A DNA stretch of 21,037 nucleotides, taken from positions 1 to 21,037 of the forward strand of contig JBCCFD010000087.1 of the NCBI GenBank assembly GCA_039029915.1. The letters are read 5' to 3'. Below are positions 8,444 to 15,401 of this stretch, piece after piece. Under the pieces are notes generated by a model, which was not told the origin of the DNA, ran no database searches, and saw nothing but the letters and a program-made list of their open reading frames with translations. A program made the position numbers and the translations under genes. Origin of the DNA: QQUD01 sp039029915 (GTDB taxonomy: Bacteria; Chloroflexota; Anaerolineae; Promineifilales; Promineifilaceae). Within the stretch, counting starts at the first letter, position 1, and every line of letters starts with the position of its first letter.

Positions 8444-9631
8444 ATGGTAAATCAAAGTAAGGTTCAAGCAGGGACAGCCTGCGTGTGGGCAGGTGAGGAG
8501 ACCTACTTATTGCAGGGGGCAACGCAGGTGCCGGTGGTACACAGCGTGTCGTTTGGTTACAACGATGTGGATGAGTGGCTGGATGTGGCGCTAGGGAAGA
8601 AGACTGGACATATTTACGGCCGTAATACTAACCCCACTGTCGATGCCTTTGAAAACAAAATCAAAGCGCTCGAAGGAGCCGAAGCGGCCACCAGCGCCTC
8701 TACCGGGATGGGTATCATTCACAGCATTCTGTTCACCCTGCTGGCGCCGGGCAAGCGGGTTGTTTCTGTTAAAGACACCTATGGTGGCACCAACGTTATT
8801 TTTCAAGAGTTCTTACCCAAGTTCAATATTGACGTCACGCTATGCGATACGACCGATCACGCTCAAATTGAGGCAGAAATTAGTAAGGGATGTGATGTCG
8901 TTTACCTAGAAAGTCCAACCAATCCAACCACCAAAATATTAAACATTGCCCGTTTGGCGCAGGCGGGGAAGGCGGTAGGAGCGACCGTTGTCGTTGACAA
9001 CACGTTTGCCACTCCCATTAATCAAAACCCTTTGGCCCTTGGGGCAGACCTCGTGCTGCACAGCGCCACGAAGTTTTTAGGCGGACACGCCGACGCTTTA
9101 GGTGGGGTGGTTTGCGGGTCTAAAGACCTCATTGAGCAAATTTATCACTATCGAGAAATCAATGGCGCAACTTTACACCCCATGGCGGCGTATTTGCTGC
9201 TACGGGGAATGAAGACACTTGAATTACGCATTAAGCAGCAAAACAGTAATGCGATGGCGGTGGCGACCTATTTGGAAAACCATCCGGCAGTAGGAGAGGT
9301 GTTTTATCCAGGACTGGCCTCGCACAGCGGCCACGAAGTGGCCAGTGAGCAGATGCGCGGCTTTGGCGGCATGTTGAGTTTTATGCTGAAAGACAACAGT
9401 TTTGATGCGGTGCGTCGGTTTGTGCCTCAATTAAATTATGCGCACGGAGCAGCCAATCTAGGTGCTGTGGAAACCATTGTTGGGCCACCTGCCACGACCA
9501 GTCATGTAGAGTGCACGGCCGAAGAGCGGGCTGCTATGGGGATTCCAGAGGGACTGATTCGCTATTCTACCGGAATTGAAAATGTGGCTGACTTGATAGG
9601 TGATTTAGAACAAGCATTGGGTTCAATTTAA
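8444..9631 (+). CDS. PLP-dependent trans-sulfuration enzyme (cystathionine gamma-synthase family)
   Basis: The protein is 395 residues from ATG 8444, chosen for the GGAGG 5 nt upstream. It belongs to the Cys/Met-metabolism PLP enzyme family (cystathionine gamma-synthase, beta- or gamma-lyase, methionine gamma-lyase, O-acyl-homoserine sulfhydrylase). Visible marks are YGRNTNPT, the equivalent of the family's Y-S-R-x-x-N-P-T phosphate-contacting loop, the Asp in VVVDNTFATP, and the Schiff-base lysine in HSATKFLGGHAD (Lys210). The C-terminal part ends in the usual R-Y-S-T-G-I-E-x-x-x-D-L-I-x-D-L-E. The substrate cannot be decided from sequence alone. YGR instead of YSR is a small departure. The gene appears monocistronic. 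Confidence 0.88.
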   Translation: MVNQSKVQAGTACVWAGEETYLLQGATQVPVVHSVSFGYNDVDEWLDVALGKKTGHIYGRNTNPTVDAFENKIKALEGAEAATSASTGMGIIHSILFTLLAPGKRVVSVKDTYGGTNVIFQEFLPKFNIDVTLCDTTDHAQIEAEISKGCDVVYLESPTNPTTKILNIARLAQAGKAVGATVVVDNTFATPINQNPLALGADLVLHSATKFLGGHADALGGVVCGSKDLIEQIYHYREINGATLHPMAAYLLLRGMKTLELRIKQQNSNAMAVATYLENHPAVGEVFYPGLASHSGHEVASEQMRGFGGMLSFMLKDNSFDAVRRFVPQLNYAHGAANLGAVETIVGPPATTSHVECTAEERAAMGIPEGLIRYSTGIENVADLIGDLEQALGSI

Positions 9632-10020
9632 AAGGATAAGTGAAACGAAGTTCCTGCTTTGAATAAAATGGCGGCCATAAACTTCATTTCCTCGAGGTTC
9701 CGAAGCTTATATCTAATAAGGTTTTCAATTTAGAAACTTCGGAACACTTAAGCCCTTGGCGCCTGTCTTTTGAAGACGGCTACTTGGCTTCGGGCACCTA
9801 AGCTTCTTTTTCACGGAACTATCTGGTGATTTGGTGTTTAGTTATTGACAGAAGCTCATTGGCAGAAAACCTGTGTGTCACCAAAATTAATTGTTGGAGA
9901 ACAACAATTTTACAAAGCTGTATGATCTAAATATCTTATTATGTCCCATTTTTACGTTTAAAGGGCTGCGGGCAAAACAATGTTTCACCCCGATCATTAA
10001 GGTCAGATTAAAGTCGGGTA
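9632..10020. other. Gene-free, hairpin-rich intergenic stretch
   Basis: No coding frame with a credible start was found between 9632 and 10176. Three inverted repeats stand out: GTTCCGAAG (9697-9705) with CTTCGGAAC (9737-9745); GCC-T-GTCTT (9761-9769) with AAGAC-GGC (9773-9780); and AATTGTTG (9889-9896) with CAACAATT (9902-9909), followed by a short T-run that could end the upstream transcript. A small RNA is possible but no known family was recognised. Confidence 0.4.
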
Positions 10021-10021
10021 A

Positions 10022-10067
10022 TTGTCGTTGAATTGTCGTTGAATTGTGCGGCAGACCTGTTTACAAT
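10022..10067 (+). promoter_or_regulatory. Promoter with three hexamers at 11-bp spacing
   Basis: TTGTCG (10022-10027), TTGTCG (10033-10038) and TTGTGC (10044-10049) are spaced by TTGAA, a strict 11-bp period. TTGAAT (10039-10044) and TACAAT (10062-10067), 17 bp apart, make a plausible sigma-70 promoter overlapping the array. Direct repeats with 11-bp period over the -35 box are typical of OmpR/PhoB-family activator sites. The regulator is unknown. It would drive the microprotein pair with a leader of about 100 nt. Confidence 0.5.
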
Positions 10068-10176
10068 GATTTTGTCTGTTTTGATGATGGTTATCAACTG
10101 AATAGATATCCGAATGGTCAGTCTTGTTGAGGAATAAGAAGAGTGACACAAGGATACAAAAAGGATGAGGTGTTGT

Positions 10177-10281
10177 ATGATGTTGACGGTTGAAGTTTCA
10201 ACAATTGTTATTCTCATATTGGTCGCTCTAATTTTGGGAATCATTTTAGGTGTATCGTTGGCCAGACCAAGATATCGATAA
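10177..10281 (+). CDS. 34-aa single-span membrane microprotein
   Basis: A short frame from ATG 10177 to TAA 10279-10281 encodes a short polar N-terminus (MMLTVEVST), one hydrophobic span of about 20 residues rich in Ile, Leu, Val and Gly, and a basic tail (A-R-P-R-Y-R). By the positive-inside rule this suggests the C-terminus faces the cytoplasm. GAGG lies 6 nt before the start. A second ATG follows immediately and could also be used. The gene is followed after 11 nt by another membrane microprotein. No family was recognised. Possible roles include a small subunit or modulator of a membrane complex, or a hydrophobic toxin-like peptide; none is demonstrated. Confidence 0.6.
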   Translation: MMLTVEVSTIVILILVALILGIILGVSLARPRYR

Positions 10282-10292
10282 GGAAGTGAACT

Positions 10293-10409
10293 ATGATAAC
10301 TGTATCTTACATGTCTTTACTCATCATCGTCGTCATCGCATTCGTCACGGGATTAATTAGCCCCCTCCTGGCCATGCTCTACTTTTTAATGAAAGCAGAT
10401 GTCAATTAA
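10293..10409 (+). CDS. 38-aa single-span membrane microprotein
   Basis: ATG 10293 to TAA 10407-10409 encodes MITVSYMS, a hydrophobic stretch with a Gly-Leu-Ile-Ser-Pro break near its middle, and a polar tail with K-A-D-V-N. AAGGA at 10280-10284, overlapping the stop of the preceding microprotein, is a good ribosome binding site 8 nt upstream. That spacing suggests coordinated translation of the pair. The intramembrane Ser-Pro is unusual and may kink the helix or split it into two short segments. A terminator starts about 40 nt after the stop. No family was recognised. Confidence 0.6.
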   Translation: MITVSYMSLLIIVVIAFVTGLISPLLAMLYFLMKADVN

Positions 10410-10426
10410 GAAATTTCAAAAAAATT

Positions 10427-10444
10427 GGGCGTTGCCTAATGCCC
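10427..10444 (+). repeat. Small hairpin between microprotein gene and terminator
   Basis: GGGCGTT (10427-10433) pairs with AATGCCC (10438-10444), with one G-U pair and a GCCT loop. It lies between the microprotein stop and the terminator and may stabilise the transcript end. Confidence 0.4.
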
Positions 10445-10452
10445 TAATAATT

Positions 10453-10485
10453 AAAAAAAGCCCGTCATGCCGACGGGCTTTTTTT
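10453..10485. terminator. Bidirectional terminator between microproteins and ANTAR regulator
   Basis: A GCCCGTC/GACGGGC stem flanked by seven A and seven T residues (arms 10453-10466 and 10472-10485, loop ATGCC) is a strong terminator on both strands. It ends the plus-strand microprotein transcript and the minus-strand kinase/ANTAR transcript. Confidence 0.92.
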
Positions 10486-10573
10486 ATCGAAATTTTCTTT
10501 AATACTCAGGGGATGATTTCATCATCTAAGAGCATACAGTTGGCTCTCCTAACGTTTTCCCCCTAACTCTTAT

Positions 10574-11131
10574 TTATCCCGCCCACTTCAATACAATTTG
10601 AGCCGACTTATAAATTGACTGTCGATTATCTCTGGCATGTTTTTGAAGCCATTTGTAGGCGGCCTCTTCATCAAGTCCTGACTTCATCAGCTTGCCCTTG
10701 GCCTGATCAATCAACTTGCGCTGTTCAAGGGTTTTGTTAAGCTTAATATTTTCCTCAACGAGCTGGCTCATATCGCTGAAGCGCTTGTGAGCAATGGTAA
10801 TGGCCGCATGAAGCTCTTCCCGTTTAACAGGTTTGATTAAATACCCTTGAATGGGCAGGTCTGTTGCTTTTTCGATCAAATCATCATCACTATGGGCGGT
10901 TAGCATCAAAATCGGAAGAGGAAAGCTTTTACAGATGGTTTTAGCGGCTTGAATGCCATCGGTGTAGGGCATTTTGATATCAAGTATGGCCAGATCAAAC
11001 GGGTCGTTTCGCACCATATTCAACGCTTCACGGCCGTTTACGGCCGTCCACACTGTGTGCCCCATTCCTTCCAGCATCGATTTGAGCCCTAACCGAATGA
11101 TTGATTCGTCTTCTGCAATTAAAATTTTCAT
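10574..11131 (-). CDS. ANTAR-domain response regulator (AmiR/NasT type)
   Basis: The 185-residue protein has a receiver domain (about 1-118) with Glu7/Asp8, phospho-acceptor Asp51 in LAILD, Thr78 and Lys100 in LIKPV, then a C-terminal ANTAR domain (about 132-183). The ANTAR part shows the usual L-x-x-R-K-L-I-D-Q-A-K-G-x-L-M helix, the (D/E)EAAYKWLQKHA segment and a final helix. ANTAR regulators bind tandem RNA hairpins and prevent terminator formation, so this protein is expected to control leader RNA rather than DNA promoters. Its ATG overlaps the stop of the upstream kinase gene by 4 nt, so translation is coupled. The nearby glutamine synthetase leader is the most attractive target, by inference. 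Confidence 0.92.
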   Translation of the reverse strand: MKILIAEDESIIRLGLKSMLEGMGHTVWTAVNGREALNMVRNDPFDLAILDIKMPYTDGIQAAKTICKSFPLPILMLTAHSDDDLIEKATDLPIQGYLIKPVKREELHAAITIAHKRFSDMSQLVEENIKLNKTLEQRKLIDQAKGKLMKSGLDEEAAYKWLQKHARDNRQSIYKSAQIVLKWAG

Positions 11132-12789
11132 GTTGTGACAGGTACATCTACCAAGCTCTCAATTTTTCTTGGTAAACGAATGCTAACTTCTGTTCCTTTT
11201 GGTGAAAAACGATTGAATTTTACAAAGCCTTCTAAATCGTCGCGGATAATGGTTTGCGCAATTTCAAGCCCCAAACCTGGCTTAAAATCTTTTGGAATGC
11301 CGCAACCGTCATCACGAACCAAGATAATGATTTGTTCTTTGGAGCGTCCAAAAGAGATTTCAATTTTACCCTGTTTTTGATCAATAAACCCGTGTTCAAG
11401 GGCGTTTTGAAGTAACTCATTGACCACAATTGTGATGGATGTGGCAATACGGCTTGGCAAGGAAAGATCGTCTCCCCGAACTTCAATCGTGATCTCTTGT
11501 TGAGGGTTAACCAAATTAACGGCCGTTGATTGGGCAATTCTATCGAGCACTTCTTTGACATCTACCAGCTTAAACCCCCGTTCCGATAGAATTTCGTGCA
11601 CCATAGCAATGCTGCGCACCCGATGGATGTTGGTGTCCAACACCTGCAGGGTAGTTAGCTTATGGGCGTCCATTTTTTGCAGTTCCATCAGCATAGCGAT
11701 GGTTTGCAAATTGTTTTTAATCCGATGGTGCATTTCTCGAAGAACGGCCGTATTCGTCACCAGTTGAGCATTCTCAATGGCCAAGGCCGTTTGGTTTGCG
11801 AGGGTCATAAACAGCGTTTGCTGGTCTGCTGAAAATTTGCGTTTTTCGGCCGTGTAGCAGTTGAGCACCCCAATCACTCGCTCTCGCACAATCAACGGCA
11901 CAGACAGTAGAGAAACCAAACCTTCGGTTGTGGCTAGTTCACTGTCTGAGTACCGCTTATCCTTTCGAACATCAGCACTGTATATCGCGTCACCGGATTG
12001 TGCCACCCGGCCGATGATCCCCGTTCCCAACAAATGGGGTGGCCGAGCCTGATACGGACTGCCAAATCGTTGGGCTGCTCTGAGTTCTAAATGAGTTCGC
12101 TGTTCATTCATTAAGAATAGAGAGCAAACTGATGCATTCATTGCCTTGGCCGCCATCTCGGTCACAATATTCAGCATATCATCTAAATACTGGGGAGAGG
12201 TCATCGCTTCGCTAACGGTAGCTAACGCCTGTAGTTCATGAATCTGCTGCTGCTGTTTGTCTAGAAATTGGGCTTTCGCCAATGCTCCCGCCGCTAATTC
12301 AGCAACCAGCTGCAACAGCTCAATCTCATAGCTTGAAAATTCATGCTTAGACTTCGTTTGAACATTCATACCGCCGATAGCTCGCTCTTGTCCTTCAATA
12401 TTTAGTGGCATGGCGAGCAACGATTGATAAACATTCTCTTCAGTTCGATCAACCCATTTAAAGTGGGGATCATGCTGGGCATCAGCCGCAAAAATGGGCT
12501 TATTTTCGGCGACGGCAAATCCTGTCATGCCTTCACCAACCTGTAATGTACCTCGCCCTAAAGCCCGCTGAGATAAACCGCTCGATGCGCGCAACCGCAA
12601 GGTTTTATTGTCGGGTTCAAGCAAATAAATGGAGCAAGAATCCATCCCCATAATTTCGGCTGTTTTTTGTGAGATTAACTCAAGTGTTGAATCTAAATCC
12701 CAAGCATTGTTCAGCGTCTGCGCAATTTCACGCAAAATCGTCAAAATTTGGAGACGCTCTTTATTGGTTGGCGACGTTAAGTTAGCCAT
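11128..12789 (-). CDS. GAF-GAF sensor histidine kinase, HisKA_2 type
   Basis: This 553-residue kinase has no transmembrane segment and should be cytosolic. Two GAF domains (about 20-172 and 188-342) precede a HisKA_2 dimerisation domain whose H-box REMHHRIKNNLQ holds His354/His355. The HATPase domain shows the N-box NELLQNALEHG (457-467), G1 DDGCGIP (493-499) and G2 GLGLEI (505-510). HisKA_2 kinases often pair with ANTAR regulators, as in the ethanolamine EutW/EutV system, and here an ANTAR regulator follows with a 4-nt overlap. The ligand of the GAF domains is unknown; a nitrogen-status signal is inferred from the adjacent synthetase gene. No clear ribosome binding site precedes the ATG. Confidence 0.9.
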   Translation of the reverse strand: MANLTSPTNKERLQILTILREIAQTLNNAWDLDSTLELISQKTAEIMGMDSCSIYLLEPDNKTLRLRASSGLSQRALGRGTLQVGEGMTGFAVAENKPIFAADAQHDPHFKWVDRTEENVYQSLLAMPLNIEGQERAIGGMNVQTKSKHEFSSYEIELLQLVAELAAGALAKAQFLDKQQQQIHELQALATVSEAMTSPQYLDDMLNIVTEMAAKAMNASVCSLFLMNEQRTHLELRAAQRFGSPYQARPPHLLGTGIIGRVAQSGDAIYSADVRKDKRYSDSELATTEGLVSLLSVPLIVRERVIGVLNCYTAEKRKFSADQQTLFMTLANQTALAIENAQLVTNTAVLREMHHRIKNNLQTIAMLMELQKMDAHKLTTLQVLDTNIHRVRSIAMVHEILSERGFKLVDVKEVLDRIAQSTAVNLVNPQQEITIEVRGDDLSLPSRIATSITIVVNELLQNALEHGFIDQKQGKIEISFGRSKEQIIILVRDDGCGIPKDFKPGLGLEIAQTIIRDDLEGFVKFNRFSPKGTEVSIRLPRKIESLVDVPVTT

Positions 12790-12796
12790 ATCTATG

Positions 12797-12802
12797 AGTA
12801 TA
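12797..12802 (-). promoter_or_regulatory. Possible -10 box of the kinase gene
   Basis: TATACT on the minus strand lies 7 nt before the kinase ATG, so the transcript could start at or next to the start codon. That fits the missing ribosome binding site (leaderless mRNA). The -35 region is only a T-run, so this is weak. Confidence 0.3.
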
Positions 12803-12853
12803 ACAACTGTGAAAAGAATAAAAAAACAGGATACAACTTAAGGGGCTACTCTT

Positions 12854-12900
12854 CATTCTTACTTGTACCCTGAGCCTGTCGAAGGGCACAAGTAAGGATG
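12854..12900. repeat. Palindromic intergenic element with TGAGCCTGTCGAA core
   Basis: Outer arms CATTCTTACTTGT (12854-12866) and ACAAGTAAGGATG (12888-12900) match at 12 of 13 positions. They surround CCCTGAGCCTGTCGAAGGG (12868-12886), which is itself partly palindromic. The same core recurs twice at the right end of the window (20963-20975, and inverted at 20992-21004). It resembles REP/MITE-like palindromes that occur widely in environmental bacterial genomes. Confidence 0.7.
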
Positions 12901-12921
12901 ATAGGCTGGCTCGGACCACAT

Positions 12922-12953
12922 AAAAAAAGCCTGTTGGATGTTCCAACAGGCTT
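12922..12953 (-). terminator. Terminator of the glutamine synthetase gene
   Basis: On the minus strand AAGCCTGTTGGA pairs perfectly with TCCAACAGGCTT around a 3-nt loop (plus-strand arms 12927-12938 and 12942-12953), followed by a run of seven T. It lies about 55 nt after the synthetase stop and separates it from the kinase gene, which therefore needs its own promoter or readthrough. Confidence 0.88.
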
Positions 12954-13006
12954 CTGAAAATCATAAATCATTTAAGGCCAAGGTGTGCCTTGACTTAGTC
13001 AACAAA

Positions 13007-15175
13007 TTAGCGAATGAACAACATCTCTTGGTAAGAGGGTAATGCCCATAAGTCATCAGCGACAACAACTTCCAAAGCGTCAACGATCTCGCGAATCTTG
13101 AGCATTTGAGGCAATGTTTCAGAGGCTGCGTGAGCAGCTTCTGCAGCTAAGTCATCATCTTCATGTTCAAGCATGCCGGCCAATGCTTTTAACTCAGCTT
13201 GGAGAGCATTGGCTAAACTAACAACTTCTTCGAGTGCATCGCTAGACAGTTCTAAACCAAGGTCTTTGATGTCATCAGCGGCGCTTGCCAGCTCACCTGC
13301 GTAACGAACGGCGGCTGGCAAGACGATGGTTTTACCCATTTTCATCACCAAGTCAGATTCAACACCGACGGTCATTACATATTGTTCGAGCAATACTTCT
13401 AAACGGCTTAACAATTCAGTTTCATTTAAAACGCTGTATTTGCCGAATAGTTCAACCATTTCTGGTGTGCCCAAAACTGGCAAAGCATCAGCTGAGGTGC
13501 GTAGGTTTGGCAAACCACGGTCAAACTCAGCTTCTTTGTGCCATTCGTCTGAGTAGCCGTCACCATTGAAAATGACGCGACTATGGCTGTCCATAACGCC
13601 TTTCAACACACCATTGATGGCAGTGCTTAAATCATCAGCACCTTCTAATTCCGAAGCAATAAAGTCTAAAGACTCAGCCAAAATGGTGTTCCAGATGGTG
13701 AGTGGCCAAGCGATGGTATGCGTGGACCCAACAGCACGGAATTCAAATTTGTTGCCTGTGAAAGCGATTGGGCTAGTCCGGTTACGATCACCAGAGTGAA
13801 GGGGTAAGTTTGGCAGAATATCAACACCCAAATCGAGCACACCATTTGGAATTGAAGAGTCTGCATTCCCTTTTTCTTTGATTTGGTCAAAGACATCTGT
13901 AAGCTGGTCGCCTAAGAAGATTGACATGATTGCTGGTGGGGCTTCATTGGCACCCAAGCGGTGGTCGTTGCTCGCGGTGGCAACACCAGCGCGGAGCAAT
14001 GGTGCATACTTGTCAACTGAGCGAATAACAGCCGCACAGAAGAGCAAGAAGCGAGCGTTACTGTGTGGCGTTTCACCGGGTTCAAATAAGTTGCCAACGC
14101 TTCCATTCCCCAAAGAGAAGTTCAAGTGCTTTCCAGAGCCGTTAATGCCAGCAAATGGTTTTTCATGCAAGAGGGCTGTTAAACCGTGCTTTTTAGCGAC
14201 TCGTTTGAGCATCAACATGATAAGCTGCTGCTGGTCAGCAGCGACGTTGCCGTTTTGATAAACTGGAGCAAGTTCGTATTGGCCAGGGGCTACTTCATTA
14301 TGACGTGTTTTTACAGGAACACCCAATTTATATAGTTCGCGTTCCGTTTCAAACATGCATGCTTGGATGCGGGGGTTGATAGGGCCAAAGTAGTGGTCAT
14401 CAAACTGTTGGCCTTTGGCTGGAGTAGCGCCGAAGACCGTGCGTCCGGCGGTGTAAAGATCGATTCGTGAGTTAACAAAGCTGGTGTCAACTAAGAAGTA
14501 TTCTTGTTCTGGACCCGCGGTTGAAATGACGCGCGTTTGATCGTCTTCGCCCAAAATGCCTAACACCCGACGCGCTTGTTGATCTAAAGCCTGCATTGAA
14601 CGGAGAAGAGGCGTTTTATAGTCGGTGGTTTGACCTGTCCAAGAGACGAATGAGGTTGGGACACAAAGGGTGGCCCCATTTGGATTTTCGATGATGAAAG
14701 CTGGGCTTGTGGGGTCCCAGGCAGTGTAGCCACGGGCTTCGTGCGTTTGGCGGATGCCGCCTGAGGGGAAGCTAGATCCATCGGGTTCACCCTGCATTAA
14801 AGTGGCTCCAGAAAACTCAGCGATGACGTTGCCGTCACCATCTGGATCATTAAACCCATCGTGCTTTTCAGCCATCAAACCGGTAAGTGGATAGAAGACA
14901 TGAGCGAAGTGAGTGACACCGCGTTCCATTGCCCAATCTTTCATGGCTGAAGCAACTGCATCCGCAACCGATTCGTCTAATGGTTCGCTATCTTCTACGG
15001 TTTTCATCAATGTTTTGTAAATATTCTTTGGCAAGCGTTTTTTCATTTCCGCTTTGCTAAAGGTGTTTACACCAAATAATCCGGTTGTTGGTTGGAATTC
15101 AAAGTCAAATGATTCAAATAACTCTTGGCTTTCGATGGTTGCAATCGATTCTAATCGGGCGGTATTGCCACTCAT
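13007..15175 (-). CDS. glnN: Type III glutamine synthetase
   Basis: The 722-residue protein is the large, type III form of glutamine synthetase, which makes glutamine from glutamate, ammonium and ATP. Length fits GSIII (about 700 residues) rather than GSI or GSII (about 350-470). Visible signatures are PEQEYF (222-227, metal-binding glutamates), KTRHNEVAPGQYELAP (289-304), NGSGKHLNFS (345-354) and NDHRLGANEAPPA (403-415). The C-terminal helical region (about 610-720) is typical of GSIII. AGGAGA lies about 8 nt before the ATG. An intrinsic terminator just upstream, in the leader, indicates attenuation; the ANTAR regulator and kinase genes lie directly downstream on the same strand. No truncation or missing motif was seen. 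Confidence 0.95.
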   Translation of the reverse strand: MSGNTARLESIATIESQELFESFDFEFQPTTGLFGVNTFSKAEMKKRLPKNIYKTLMKTVEDSEPLDESVADAVASAMKDWAMERGVTHFAHVFYPLTGLMAEKHDGFNDPDGDGNVIAEFSGATLMQGEPDGSSFPSGGIRQTHEARGYTAWDPTSPAFIIENPNGATLCVPTSFVSWTGQTTDYKTPLLRSMQALDQQARRVLGILGEDDQTRVISTAGPEQEYFLVDTSFVNSRIDLYTAGRTVFGATPAKGQQFDDHYFGPINPRIQACMFETERELYKLGVPVKTRHNEVAPGQYELAPVYQNGNVAADQQQLIMLMLKRVAKKHGLTALLHEKPFAGINGSGKHLNFSLGNGSVGNLFEPGETPHSNARFLLFCAAVIRSVDKYAPLLRAGVATASNDHRLGANEAPPAIMSIFLGDQLTDVFDQIKEKGNADSSIPNGVLDLGVDILPNLPLHSGDRNRTSPIAFTGNKFEFRAVGSTHTIAWPLTIWNTILAESLDFIASELEGADDLSTAINGVLKGVMDSHSRVIFNGDGYSDEWHKEAEFDRGLPNLRTSADALPVLGTPEMVELFGKYSVLNETELLSRLEVLLEQYVMTVGVESDLVMKMGKTIVLPAAVRYAGELASAADDIKDLGLELSSDALEEVVSLANALQAELKALAGMLEHEDDDLAAEAAHAASETLPQMLKIREIVDALEVVVADDLWALPSYQEMLFIR

Positions 15176-15205
15176 AAGTCTCTTCTCCTGAAAAAATTTC
15201 CCAAT

Positions 15206-15255
15206 AAAAAAAGGCGCTTACAGACCATCAAACATTTGGTTGATGCGTAAGCGCC
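15206..15255 (-). terminator. Leader terminator (attenuator) of glutamine synthetase
   Basis: On the minus strand GGCGCTTAC pairs with GTAAGCGCC (plus arms 15247-15255 and 15213-15221), with an inner CATCAA/TTGATG stem (15240-15245 with 15226-15231), followed by seven T. Only about 30 nt, including the ribosome binding site, separate it from the start codon at 15175. No promoter fits between, so glutamine synthetase transcripts must read through it. Confidence 0.85.
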
Positions 15256-15281
15256 ATGGCTTTAAAAATTATTTTATTTTT
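15249..15281 (-). promoter_or_regulatory. Candidate tandem hexaloop hairpins before the attenuator
   Basis: On the minus strand, AAAAAT-AAAATA-ATTTTT (15281-15264) is followed after 1 nt by AAGC-CATGGC-GCTT (15262-15249). Both have 6-nt loops, and the second shares 7 nt with the terminator arm, so the two structures exclude each other. This is the geometry of ANTAR targets. The loops do not both fit the A-n-n-G-n-n pattern (first A-n-n-A, second C-n-n-G) and the stems are weak, so this stays a candidate. Confidence 0.35.
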
Positions 15282-15401
15282 GCTGCAATTTATACAACCT
15301 CTGTATTTTACATTATTTTCATCAAGCTGACATTCGTGAAATTTATCTTATTCGAACAAACTATTTTTATAAAATTAATCCAAATGACCTTCTTCCTATC
15401 T

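Noticed and set aside
10022..10049. CRISPR-like or longer tandem array
   Set aside because: There are only three hexamers with an 11-bp period and no spacers of CRISPR length; a regulator binding array fits better.
10008..10244. Minus-strand 78-residue frame over the microprotein promoter
   Set aside because: It covers a promoter array and the first microprotein gene, has biased composition and no ribosome binding site.
12782..12964. Minus-strand 60-residue frame containing P-F-D-R-L-R
   Set aside because: It is the translation of the TGAGCCTGTCGAA palindromic element plus the synthetase terminator, a familiar spurious product.
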